In this document: piece after piece, positions 29,343 through 37,661 of the stretch
Numbering within the stretch: position 1 is the first letter of the stretch
Layout of the letters: every line of letters begins with the position of its first letter
Assembly: GCF_012274275.1 (NCBI RefSeq)
Contig: NZ_JAANZA010000001.1
Location: 1,116,001 to 1,180,000, forward strand
Direction of reading: 5' to 3'
Length of the DNA stretch: 64,000 nt
DNA from: Cryobacterium sp. BB307
Lineage (GTDB): Bacteria > Actinomycetota > Actinomycetes > Actinomycetales > Microbacteriaceae
Notes under the pieces: generated by a model
Databases searched by the model: none
Told to the model about the DNA's origin: nothing
What the model saw: the letters and a program-made list of their open reading frames with translations, nothing else
Translations under genes and position numbers: made by a program

Positions 29343-29708
29343 CTAAGGGGCAGGCGGCGACTTCGGATTCGCCTTGCGGGCCGGCTTTGTCGGCTCGGTG
29401 GCCACTGCGTCCGGGTCTACACGCGTGGCGCCGGTCGACTCCGTCGACGTCGCAGGCATCGGCCTGGTCACGTCCGCGGTTCCGGGCACCGCGGCATCCG
29501 GATGCCTGGGCGCGTTCTTCTCGATATACAGCTGCGCTGCACGCGTGCCGACCAGCAGGAACCGGATGAGCAGGAACAGCGTCGCCACCAAGACCGCGAG
29601 CAGCAGCAGCCAGATGAATGCGTTCAGAAGGCTCAGGAAGACGTGGGAGAGGTTCTCGAAGCCCCAGCCCCAGCCCCAGCCGGGTCCGTCGTTGAAGAGT
29701 GCCAGCAT
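29343..29708 (-). CDS. Membrane protein with GWGWGWG motif
   Basis: A 121-residue protein. After a short start MLALFNDGP comes a Gly-Trp run GWGWGWGF, one strongly hydrophobic helix (FIWLLLLAVLVATLFLLIRFLLV), then RAAQLYIEKNAPRHP and a Pro/Thr/Ala-rich hydrophilic tail. ATG 29708 overlaps the upstream stop (TGATG), which decides the start. Function unknown; the design suggests a single-pass or hairpin membrane anchor. Confidence 0.65.
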   Translation of the reverse strand: MLALFNDGPGWGWGWGFENLSHVFLSLLNAFIWLLLLAVLVATLFLLIRFLLVGTRAAQLYIEKNAPRHPDAAVPGTADVTRPMPATSTESTGATRVDPDAVATEPTKPARKANPKSPPAP

Positions 29709-29896
29709 CAGTGCTCGAGCTCCTGTTCGTCGTGTTCCTTCTTCACAGTGCCGATCGCGATGGCAAGGGTGAGCGCCCACGCGATCCAGGCGAGCACCAG
29801 CCGCCAGTCGCGGGGGCCCTTGCGGGTGTGGTTGAGCGCTCCGATGCCGCCGAAGACCGAACTGATGATCGCTCCGTTGAGAAGGTACCTTCGCAC
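29708..29896 (-). CDS. Small membrane protein, first gene of a three-gene operon
   Basis: A 62-residue protein: a hydrophobic N-terminal segment (YLLNGAIISSVFGGIGAL), a basic stretch HTRKGPRDWR, a second helix (LVLAWIAWALTLAIAIGTV) and an acidic tail KKEHDEQELEH. Not recognised. It is preceded at 29914-29951 by two tandem palindromes, so the operon is probably controlled by a dedicated repressor. Confidence 0.6.
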   Translation of the reverse strand: MRRYLLNGAIISSVFGGIGALNHTRKGPRDWRLVLAWIAWALTLAIAIGTVKKEHDEQELEH

Positions 29897-29913
29897 AGTC
29901 CCGCCCTTTCTCT

Positions 29914-29951
29914 GTGTGACTTCTTGTCACCCTAGGTGTGACGTCTTGTCA
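29914..29951. promoter_or_regulatory. Tandem 16-bp operator-like repeats
   Basis: GTGTGACNTCTTGTCA at 29914-29929 (N = T) and 29936-29951 (N = G), start-to-start spacing 22 bases, about two helical turns. Each copy contains TGAC-N5-GTCA, a palindrome. A -35-like TTGACA on the minus strand (29953-29948) overlaps the distal copy. They lie upstream of the small membrane operon (start 29896) and 74 bases before the phosphoribosyltransferase gene. Confidence 0.6.
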
Positions 29952-30024
29952 ACGCTACAGCGTGCCATAGCCGGCTGGGACGGGTGTTCAGTGACCTCAC
30001 GGGCGGGGTCTCTAGCGTGTGCGC

Positions 30025-30678
30025 ATGCCGCGCTTCACGGATCGTGAGCACGCGGGGCGCGCGTTGGCGGAGGAGCTCGACGAGTATCGCGGTGCCCCGG
30101 ATGTGGTGGTTCTCGGGCTTCCCCGCGGCGGTGTGCCGGTCGCGGCTGTTGTCGCGTCCGCGTTGCGGGCGCCGCTTGACGTGATCGTGGTGCGCAAGGT
30201 GGGGGTGCCGACGCAGCGGGAGGTCGCGATGGGTGCGCTCGCCTCGATCGCCGGTCGCACCATCACGGTGCGGAACGAGGATGTGATCCGTCGCCTGGGG
30301 CGGGACCGCGAGGTGGTGTTCGAGGAGGGCGCCGCGCGAGAGCGGCCGGAGCTTCTGCGGCGTGAGCGTGACTACCGCGCCGGACTTCCGCCGTTGGACG
30401 TCGAGGGGAAGACCGTCATCATCGTCGATGACGGTCTGGCTACCGGCGCAACCATGCGCGCGGCCGTCGCCGCGCTCGAGCAATCAAAACCCGGGCAGGT
30501 CGTGGTTGCGGTGCCGATCGGTTCAACGGATGTCGTCGACGAGTTCTCCCGGTTGGTGGATGAGGTGGTGTGCGTCGACACTCCCGAACCGTTCTGGGCG
30601 GTCGGCCAGGGCTACATCGACTTCGCGCAGACATCCGATGAGGAAGTCCGCGACCTGCTGCTCAGCAAGCCCCATTGA
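30025..30678 (+). CDS. Phosphoribosyltransferase family protein
   Basis: A 217-residue type I PRTase-like protein: GLPRGGVPVAAVVASAL, IVVRKVGVPTQREVAMGA, and PRPP-loop VIIVDDGLATGATMRAAV (about residue 135). Related proteins are often next to dienelactone hydrolase or erythromycin esterase genes; true substrate unknown. TAGCGT (30013-30018) lies six bases before ATG 30025, which I prefer over the GTG at 30019. Confidence 0.85.
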   Translation: MPRFTDREHAGRALAEELDEYRGAPDVVVLGLPRGGVPVAAVVASALRAPLDVIVVRKVGVPTQREVAMGALASIAGRTITVRNEDVIRRLGRDREVVFEEGAARERPELLRRERDYRAGLPPLDVEGKTVIIVDDGLATGATMRAAVAALEQSKPGQVVVAVPIGSTDVVDEFSRLVDEVVCVDTPEPFWAVGQGYIDFAQTSDEEVRDLLLSKPH

Positions 30679-30751
30679 GCGGGAGCTTTGCCCCTTATTC
30701 GAGACTCAGAGCGTGCAAACGTCCCGACCCGATGGTGGGAGCGGATGCCGG

Positions 30752-31648
30752 TCAGCGCGACGACGGGCGGAGCGCCGTGATGGCGCGGCGCGAGGCACGC
30801 CGGAACATCCCAAGGTGCTCGTAGTGCGGCCCGTGCCAGCCGAACGGCTTTCGGGGTGCCACCTTGAGGCAGTCCTGTGCGAAGACGAGCGTCTCCTTGA
30901 GCAGTTCGAAGCGCTCCTGCATGGTCTTGGCCCTACGCGTGTTGACCTCGGCAACCACCGAGCCGTGCCAGCCCTGCCCAACCAGGTACTCGAGCACCTC
31001 GGCGACCGGCTCACTTCCGTGACCTGGAAGCAGGTGCTCGTCGAACACCTTGCCTTCGTCCATCGAACCGGAACCGTCGCACAGGTGCACGTGCCGCAGC
31101 CTGTCGCCCATCGCCATCGCCAGCTCGAGCGAGTCTCTTCCGGACAGTGACGCGTGCGAGAAGTCCAGCGTCATGGCGTCGCAGTCCATGATCGATGGGT
31201 CGGGGCCGGGCGAGTACGCCTTCAGGTTCTTGCCGCCGACCTTCCACGGGAACATGTTCTCGATCGCGATCTGCACCTCGTACTCGGTTGAAATCTCCCG
31301 CACGATCCGCAGGAAATCCCGCGCATACTCCGCCTGCCAGCGAAAGGGCGGGTGCACGACGACGGTGTCCGCGCCGACGGCCTTCGCGAGTTCAGCTGAC
31401 TTGCGCAGCTTGACGCGCGGGTCGCGTCCCCAGACGAACGCGGTGAGCAGCAGCACCGGCGCGTGGATGGAGAGGATCGGCAACTCGTAGCGCTCGGACA
31501 ACGCCAGCAGCGCATCCGCATCCTGGGTGATCTCGTCCTTGGTCACCATCACTTCGACGCCGTCGAAACCAGCTAGTCGAGCCAGTCGAAAGGCCTGCTC
31601 CGTAGGGAGGGGGTACACAGCCGACGTGCTCATTCCGATGCGGATCAT
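30752..31648 (-). CDS. Sugar phosphate isomerase/epimerase (xylose isomerase-like TIM barrel)
   Basis: A 298-residue AP-endonuclease-2-type TIM barrel: RIGMSTSAVYPLPTEQAF, GFDGVEVMV, VVHPPFRWQAEYARDF, IAIENMFPW, DFSHASLSGRD, HVHLCDGSG and VVAEVNTRRA supply the expected metal-binding Glu, His and Asp positions. The substrate is unknown. TACACT (31661-31656) seven bases before the ATG supports start 31648 and a leaderless mRNA. Confidence 0.87.
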   Translation of the reverse strand: MIRIGMSTSAVYPLPTEQAFRLARLAGFDGVEVMVTKDEITQDADALLALSERYELPILSIHAPVLLLTAFVWGRDPRVKLRKSAELAKAVGADTVVVHPPFRWQAEYARDFLRIVREISTEYEVQIAIENMFPWKVGGKNLKAYSPGPDPSIMDCDAMTLDFSHASLSGRDSLELAMAMGDRLRHVHLCDGSGSMDEGKVFDEHLLPGHGSEPVAEVLEYLVGQGWHGSVVAEVNTRRAKTMQERFELLKETLVFAQDCLKVAPRKPFGWHGPHYEHLGMFRRASRRAITALRPSSR

Positions 31649-31838
31649 TTGCTCCAGTGTAAGCACGCAATCTGCGGGAACTCAGGTAGTCCCCGGCACC
31701 GGCCGTGTGAACAGATCGTGAAATTCGACCGACCGCATTCACCTGCCACTCGGGCAACTCTCAGGCTCGTTGATACCCTTGAGGTTGCCCACGCCGGTGT
31801 AGTCGGCGGGGAAACGGGTGGGCAGGATCGGGACACTG

Positions 31839-33320
31839 GTGAGCGAGACGAGCGCGACGAACGAACAGTTCGACCTTGTCGTTGTCTCCAACCGGCTTCC
31901 CGTTGACCGCATCATCGACGCCGACGGGTCTGCAGCCTGGACCAGGTCACCGGGCGGCCTGGTGACAGCACTCGAGCCGGTGATGCACGCGCACGGGGGA
32001 GCCTGGGTCGGCTGGCCGGGCATGCCGGATGTCGAGGTCGAGCCGTTCGACGAGGGTGGCATCCGCCTCGTCCCCGTACCGCTCAGCGCAGACGACATCG
32101 AGCAGTACTACGAGGGGTTCTCGAACGACACGCTATGGCCGCTGTACCACGACGTCATCGCCTCCCCGCGCTATCACCGCGAGTGGTGGGATGCCTACAA
32201 GTCGGTGAACCAGCGGTTCACGGATGCCGTGGCCGAGGTCGCCAGCGGGGGTGCCGTCGTCTGGGTGCACGACTACCAGTTGCAGCTCGTCCCGAAGCTG
32301 CTGCGGGAAGCGCGACCGGACCTGACGATCGGGTTCTTCAACCACATTCCCTTTCCGCCCTACGGCATCTTCTCTCAGCTGCCGTGGCGCACGCGCATCG
32401 TCGAGGGGCTGCTCGGCGCTGACGTCATCGGGTTCCAGCGACAAGCCGACGCTGTAAATTTCCAGCAGGCGGTGCGCAGGCTCAAGGGCTACCCGACCCG
32501 CAGGGGTCACATCGAGGTTCCGGTCGTCGATGAGACGCCGGGCGTTCGCGTGTACGGGCCGATCAAGCCCACCGGACCGATTCGCACGGTGGTCGCCCGG
32601 GAGTTCCCGATCTCCATCGACGCCAGCATCTATGACGAGCTCGCCCGGCGCCCCGACATCCAGGAGCGAGCTCGCCAGCTCCGCGCCGACCTCGGGGACC
32701 CGCGAGTGATCATCTTCGGTGTCGACCGGCTCGACTACACGAAGGGCATCGGCCACCGCATCAAGGCGTTCGGCGAACTGGTCGCCGACGGTGAGGTGAC
32801 CGTCGGTGACGTCGTCCTCGTGCAGGTCGCGAGCCCCAGCCGCGAACGAGTCGTGCCATACATGGAACTGCGCGACGAGGTCGAACTGATGGTCGGCCGG
32901 CTCAACGGTGATTACTCGACCATCGGCCATTCGCCGATCGCCTACTATCACCAGAGCTTCCCGCGCGAGGAGATGACGGCGTTCTACCTGGCCGCCGACG
33001 TCATGCTCGTGACGGCGTTGCGCGACGGCATGAACCTCGTCGCGAAGGAGTACGTTGCGAGCCGCTTCGACGACGACGGAGTGCTCATCCTGTCGGAGTT
33101 CGCCGGCGCATCCGACGAGCTGACGCGTGCCATCCTGGTGAACCCGCACGACATCGAGGAGCTGAAGCGCGCGATCCTGCGGGCGATGGAGCTTCCCAAG
33201 CGCGAGCGGAAGTCGCGGATGCGGCAGTTGCGCAAACGGGTCTTCGACAATGACGTCGCCAAGTGGTCGAATGAGTTCCTGGAAGAACTAGCGAAAGCGC
33301 GGGCCGCCGCCAATGACTGA
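31839..33320 (+). CDS. otsA: Trehalose-6-phosphate synthase
   Basis: A 493-residue GT20 enzyme: DLVVVSNRLPVDR, GGLVTALEPVM, VWVHDYQLQLVPKLLRE, GFFNHIPFPPYGIFSQLPWR, FGVDRLDYTKGI and LRDGMNLVAKEYVASR. It makes trehalose-6-phosphate from UDP- or GDP-glucose and glucose-6-phosphate. GTG 31839 gives the usual short N-terminus; in-frame GTG 31818 (seven residues longer) is an alternative. Overlaps otsB by eight bases. Confidence 0.95.
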   Translation: MSETSATNEQFDLVVVSNRLPVDRIIDADGSAAWTRSPGGLVTALEPVMHAHGGAWVGWPGMPDVEVEPFDEGGIRLVPVPLSADDIEQYYEGFSNDTLWPLYHDVIASPRYHREWWDAYKSVNQRFTDAVAEVASGGAVVWVHDYQLQLVPKLLREARPDLTIGFFNHIPFPPYGIFSQLPWRTRIVEGLLGADVIGFQRQADAVNFQQAVRRLKGYPTRRGHIEVPVVDETPGVRVYGPIKPTGPIRTVVAREFPISIDASIYDELARRPDIQERARQLRADLGDPRVIIFGVDRLDYTKGIGHRIKAFGELVADGEVTVGDVVLVQVASPSRERVVPYMELRDEVELMVGRLNGDYSTIGHSPIAYYHQSFPREEMTAFYLAADVMLVTALRDGMNLVAKEYVASRFDDDGVLILSEFAGASDELTRAILVNPHDIEELKRAILRAMELPKRERKSRMRQLRKRVFDNDVAKWSNEFLEELAKARAAAND

Positions 33321-34089
33321 CCAGGCCGACCTCTCCGACGACCTCGTCGCCGCCCTGCGCTCGATCGCGGCAACCGAGCTGCTGCTGGTCGCTCTCGACT
33401 TCGATGGGACGCTGTCGCCGACAGTCGACAACCCGCGCGATGCGCGCGCCCTGCCGGCCGCGCGCGACGCGCTGGAGCGCCTGCGCGCTGCCCCGGCGAC
33501 CAAGGTCGCGCTGGTCTCCGGACGCGCGATGGACAGCCTCGAGCACGTCGCCGACGCCCCCGACGACGTGATCCTGTCCGGTTCGCACGGCGCCGAGTTC
33601 CGGGTCAACGGCGAGCTGATCGCACCCGAGTTGACCGACGACGAGCGCGCACGTCTCGAACCGTTGCGGGAGGCGCTCGAGCGGGCGGCAGCAGTGGCGC
33701 CCGGTGCGTGGGTCGAGGTCAAGGCGGTCGGCTTCGCCCTGCACACCAGGAAGTCGGATGCGCATCACGCGCTCGAAGCGAACGAGCTCGCGCGAAGCCT
33801 GACCTCGAGAATGCCGAGTCTCACCGTTCGAGTCGGCAAGAACGTGCTCGAGTTCTCCGTCGTCGACGCTACAAAGGGCGGGGCGCTGCGGCGGCTGAGG
33901 CAGTACACCGGCGCGACCGGCATCCTGTTCGCTGGCGACGACGTGACCGATGAGGACGGCTTCGCCGCTCTCGGCGCAGACGACCTCGCGCTCAAGGTGG
34001 GTGACGGCGAGTCTCTCGCCCGTTACCGTGTCGCCGACCTCGCCATGATGCCGTCGGTGCTGGAGCTTCTGGCCGACCAGCGCGGGTAA
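33313..34089 (+). CDS. otsB: Trehalose-6-phosphate phosphatase
   Basis: A 258-residue HAD phosphatase with LLVALDFDGTLSPTV (nucleophile and acid/base Asp), VALVSGRAMDSLEH, SGSHGAEF and the late LFAGDDVTDEDGF. It removes phosphate from trehalose-6-phosphate, completing the OtsAB route to trehalose, an osmo- and cold-protectant. ATG overlaps the otsA end. Confidence 0.95.
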   Translation: MTDQADLSDDLVAALRSIAATELLLVALDFDGTLSPTVDNPRDARALPAARDALERLRAAPATKVALVSGRAMDSLEHVADAPDDVILSGSHGAEFRVNGELIAPELTDDERARLEPLREALERAAAVAPGAWVEVKAVGFALHTRKSDAHHALEANELARSLTSRMPSLTVRVGKNVLEFSVVDATKGGALRRLRQYTGATGILFAGDDVTDEDGFAALGADDLALKVGDGESLARYRVADLAMMPSVLELLADQRG

Positions 34090-34188
34090 CGAGCTTCCGC
34101 CCAGCCGGTAGAATCGTGGGGCGGACCACATTCATCGGGGTACATTTCATGCGCCGAGCGCCGCCGCAACTGACGCTCCGGGAGGGAA

Positions 34189-37095
34189 ATGCTCGCTACC
34201 CTCCTTCTGTTCGCAGTCGTAGCCCTCGTCGCGAATCCGCTGGTCGCCCGCTTCGGCACCCGGATGTTCCCCGTGCTCGCCTTGGTGCCGTTGGCCGCAC
34301 TCATCGTCACGATCGTGCAGTCACCCGCAGTGCTCGCCGGCGACGCCCACCTTGAATCGTTCACCTGGATACCGCAGCTCGGCTTCGAGATCACCGTGCG
34401 CCTCGACACGCTCTCCTGGCTGCTTGCGCTGATCGTGACCGGCGTCGGCTCGCTCGTGCTGTTCTACTGCACCTTCTATTTCGGCCGGGACGAGGAAGGC
34501 GTCGGTCGATTCGCGGCGACCCTGCTCGCGTTCGCCGGATGCATGTACGGGCTGGTCATCGCGGACAACGTGTACCTGCTGTACGCGTTCTGGGAGGGCA
34601 CGACCGTCTTCTCCTACCTGCTCATCGGTCACTACATCGGCCGCCGCGCCAGCCGAACGGCCGCCTTGCAGGCGCTCATCGTCACCACCGCGGGTGGGCT
34701 GGTCATGCTTGTCGGCTTGGTGATGCTGTCCGTCACCGTCGGCACCACGAGCCTGAGCGAACTCATCGCCCTCGCCCCGGTCGAACCGCTGGTGACCACC
34801 GCCATCCTGCTGATCCTGGTCGGGGCGATCAGCAAGTCGGCGATCTTCCCCTTCCACTTCTGGCTGCCCTCCGCGATGGCCGCGCCCACCCCGGTCAGCG
34901 CCTATCTGCACGCGGCCGCCATGGTGCAAGCGGGCATCTACCTGGTCGCCCGGCTCGCACCCGGTTTCGCCGATACCCCCGGATGGCGTGAGGCGCTCGT
35001 CACCCTCGGTCTGCTCACGATGCTGCTGGGCGCGTGGAGGGCTCTCAAGCAGAACGACCTGAAGCTGCTGCTCGCCTACGGCACGGTCAGCCAACTCGGC
35101 TTCCTGATCACCGTCGCCGGGTACGGCACCCGCAACGCCGCCCTCGCGGCGGTCGCCTTGCTCCTCGCCCACGCCCTGTACAAGGCGGCGCTGTTCCTCA
35201 TTGTCGGCATCATCGACCACCGCGCCGGCACGCGCGACCTGCGCAAGCTGTCCGGGCTGGGCAGGGAGGCTCCGTTCCTCGCGACCACCGCGACCGTCGC
35301 TGCCGCCTCGATGGCCGGCATCCCGTTCACGCTCGGCTTCGTCGCCAAGGAGTCAGTACTCGCGGCGCTTGTGGCGGATGCCGCAGACGGTCAGCTGCTC
35401 GGCTGGGTCGCGGTAGTCGGCATCGCACTCGGATCGGTGTTCACGGTGGCCTACAGCGCCCGGTTCCTGTGGGGCGCGTTCGCGCGGAAGACCGAGGTCG
35501 AGCAGGTGCGTCCGGTGCACGAGAGCCTGGGGTTCATGTTCTCGCCGGCGCTGCTTGCCGCAGCGGGCATCATCGCCGCGCCACTTGCGGCACCAATCGG
35601 AACCGCGCTGGAGGGCTACTCGGCGCAGTTCGCGACCACGGGGACGGACATCCACCTCGCGCTCTGGCACGGGTTCGACATCGCCTTCGCGATTTCGGCA
35701 GGCACGATCCTCGGTGGTCTGGCGTTGTACTGGGCGCGCGTGCCGGTGAGCGCGGTCCAGACTCGGCTGAGCACGAACGTCAACGCGAACGAGCTCTACC
35801 TGGAGACCATGCGCGGCATCGACCGGGTCGCCAGCCGGATCACCGCGACCACGCAGCGCGGTTCGCTGCCGTTCTACCTCGGCGTCACCCTGCTCGTCTT
35901 CGTCGGCACGGTCGGCACGACGCTCATCCTGAACACGACCTGGCCGAGCGAGTGGCGGCTGTGGGACAGCCCGGCGCAACTCGCGATCGCCGTGGTCATG
36001 GGCATCGCCGCCATCGCTCTCGCCGGCGCGAACAAGCGCTTCCAGGCCGCACTGCTGCTTGGGGCGACCGGCTACGGAATGGCAGCACAGTTCGCGTTCC
36101 ACGGCGACCCGGATCTCGCCCTCACCCAGGTGCTGGTCGAGTCGGTGACTCTCATCGCATTTGTTCTCGTGCTGCGTCGACTGCCCGCCCGGCTGGGGCA
36201 GGTGCACGAGTCGCGGAACCGGCTGCTGCGCGCGGTAATCGGAATCGGTGTCGGCCTGGTCATGGCGGTCGGCTCGATCGTCGCGCTCGGCGCTCGCACC
36301 GCCGCGCCCATCTCCCTCGAACTGCCGCAACTCGCCTACGAGCAAGGTCACGGCTTCAACACCGTCAACGTGATCCTCGTCGACATCCGAGGCTGGGACA
36401 CCCTGGGTGAACTGTCGGTGCTCATCGCGGCCGCCACCGGCGTCGCGAGCCTGGTGTTCCTGCGCAGCCGCACCGACAACCTGCCGCGACCGCCGAAGGA
36501 AGTGCGTCGGCGCACCCTGCGTGCTCGGCTCAAGCCGCTTCCTGAGCGGCCGCACGAGGAGTCGCGTCCCGACGACGCGAGCACTCGCAGCGCGTGGCTG
36601 CTGGCCGGGTTCAAGCTCGCGCCGGAGAACCGGTCGATCCTGCTCGAGGTCGTCGTGCGCCTGATGTTCCACGCGATCATCGTCGTCTCGCTGTTCATCC
36701 TGTTCTCCGGGCACAACGCGCCGGGTGGCGGGTTCGCCGGCGGGCTCGTCGCGGGCCTCGCCCTCGCGGCCAGGTACCTGGCCGGTGGCCGCTACGAACT
36801 CGGAGCAGCCGCGCCGCTCGACGCCGGGCGCCTCCTCGGGGTCGGGTTGCTGCTCGCCGCCGGCACGGCGGTGGTACCGCTGTTCTTCGGCATGGCGCCG
36901 CTGGAGTCCACCTTCTTCGAGGCGGAGCTGCCGATCCTCGGCCACGTCGAGTTCATCACCTCGACCATCTTCGACGTCGGCGTCTACCTCGTCGTCGTCG
37001 GCATGGTGCTTGACGTGCTGCGCAGCCTGGGCGCTGAGGTCGACCGCCAGCAGGAGGACGAATCGGATGAGATCGCGGAAGGGAGCCTGGTGTGA
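34189..37095 (+). CDS. mnhA: Na+/H+ antiporter subunit A with fused MrpB domain
   Basis: A 968-residue membrane protein. The first about 650 residues resemble the proton-channel subunit of complex I (YAFWEGTTVFSYLLIGHYIGRR, FPFHFWLPSAMAAPTPVSAYLHAAAMVQAG). A linker (PRPPKEVRRRTLRARLKPLPERPHEE) leads to a MnhB-like domain from about 810 (RLMFHAIIVVSLFILFSGHNAPGGGFAGGL). The fusion explains the absence of a separate mnhB gene. ATG preceded by GGGAGGGA. First gene of the Mrp operon, which expels Na+ in exchange for H+ at high pH or salt. Confidence 0.95.
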   Translation: MLATLLLFAVVALVANPLVARFGTRMFPVLALVPLAALIVTIVQSPAVLAGDAHLESFTWIPQLGFEITVRLDTLSWLLALIVTGVGSLVLFYCTFYFGRDEEGVGRFAATLLAFAGCMYGLVIADNVYLLYAFWEGTTVFSYLLIGHYIGRRASRTAALQALIVTTAGGLVMLVGLVMLSVTVGTTSLSELIALAPVEPLVTTAILLILVGAISKSAIFPFHFWLPSAMAAPTPVSAYLHAAAMVQAGIYLVARLAPGFADTPGWREALVTLGLLTMLLGAWRALKQNDLKLLLAYGTVSQLGFLITVAGYGTRNAALAAVALLLAHALYKAALFLIVGIIDHRAGTRDLRKLSGLGREAPFLATTATVAAASMAGIPFTLGFVAKESVLAALVADAADGQLLGWVAVVGIALGSVFTVAYSARFLWGAFARKTEVEQVRPVHESLGFMFSPALLAAAGIIAAPLAAPIGTALEGYSAQFATTGTDIHLALWHGFDIAFAISAGTILGGLALYWARVPVSAVQTRLSTNVNANELYLETMRGIDRVASRITATTQRGSLPFYLGVTLLVFVGTVGTTLILNTTWPSEWRLWDSPAQLAIAVVMGIAAIALAGANKRFQAALLLGATGYGMAAQFAFHGDPDLALTQVLVESVTLIAFVLVLRRLPARLGQVHESRNRLLRAVIGIGVGLVMAVGSIVALGARTAAPISLELPQLAYEQGHGFNTVNVILVDIRGWDTLGELSVLIAAATGVASLVFLRSRTDNLPRPPKEVRRRTLRARLKPLPERPHEESRPDDASTRSAWLLAGFKLAPENRSILLEVVVRLMFHAIIVVSLFILFSGHNAPGGGFAGGLVAGLALAARYLAGGRYELGAAAPLDAGRLLGVGLLLAAGTAVVPLFFGMAPLESTFFEAELPILGHVEFITSTIFDVGVYLVVVGMVLDVLRSLGAEVDRQQEDESDEIAEGSLV

Positions 37096-37661
37096 GCGTT
37101 TCCCTCGTGCTTGTCGCGCTGATGGCGATCTTCTACTCGGTCGGCGTCTACCTGCTGCTTGAGCGCAGCATGACCCGGGTGCTGCTGGGCTTCATGCTGG
37201 TCGGCAATGCGACCAACCTGCTGATCCTGGTAATCGCCGGACGCAGCGGCACCCCGCCGTTCTACGGCGACGCGCCAGCATCCGAGATGTCAGACCCGCT
37301 TCCGCAGGCGTTCGTGCTCACCTCGATCGTCATCACCTTCGGCGTCTCGGCATTCCTGATGGCGCTCATCTACCGCTCGTGGCGGCTGGCGAACGCGGAT
37401 GTCGTGCAAGACGACGTCGAGGACGTCGAGATCGGCCGGCGGAGGGTGTCCGTCACCTCCGAGTCCTCGGCCGAGGCGGAGGACACCGAGTTCGGCACGC
37501 GCGCCGCGGCGGCGGTCTCGACCGCGCTCGACCTCGAGGAAGCCGAGCGGCTCGAAGAGGAGCAGGCGCAGCGCGAGGCACGTGACCGCGAAGCACTCGA
37601 CCGCGAACTGCGAGCCGAGGACGGCCACGCCACCGAGTTGCAGGAGGAGGAGAAGCTGTGA
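37092..37661 (+). CDS. mnhC: Na+/H+ antiporter subunit C with long acidic tail
   Basis: A 189-residue NuoK-like protein: three helices up to about residue 95 (SVGVYLLLERSMTRVLLGFMLVGNATNLLIL), then an unusually long, highly charged C-terminal tail of about 85 residues (AERLEEEQAQREARDREALDRE), probably a cytosolic coiled coil; MrpC is normally near 115 residues. GTG start overlaps the mnhA stop (GTGA). Confidence 0.93.
   Translation: MSVSLVLVALMAIFYSVGVYLLLERSMTRVLLGFMLVGNATNLLILVIAGRSGTPPFYGDAPASEMSDPLPQAFVLTSIVITFGVSAFLMALIYRSWRLANADVVQDDVEDVEIGRRRVSVTSESSAEAEDTEFGTRAAAAVSTALDLEEAERLEEEQAQREARDREALDRELRAEDGHATELQEEEKL

Noticed and set aside
35353-36945. 530-codon antisense open frame within mnhA
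   Set aside because: Low-complexity Arg/Gln/Glu translation typical of the reverse frame of membrane protein genes.
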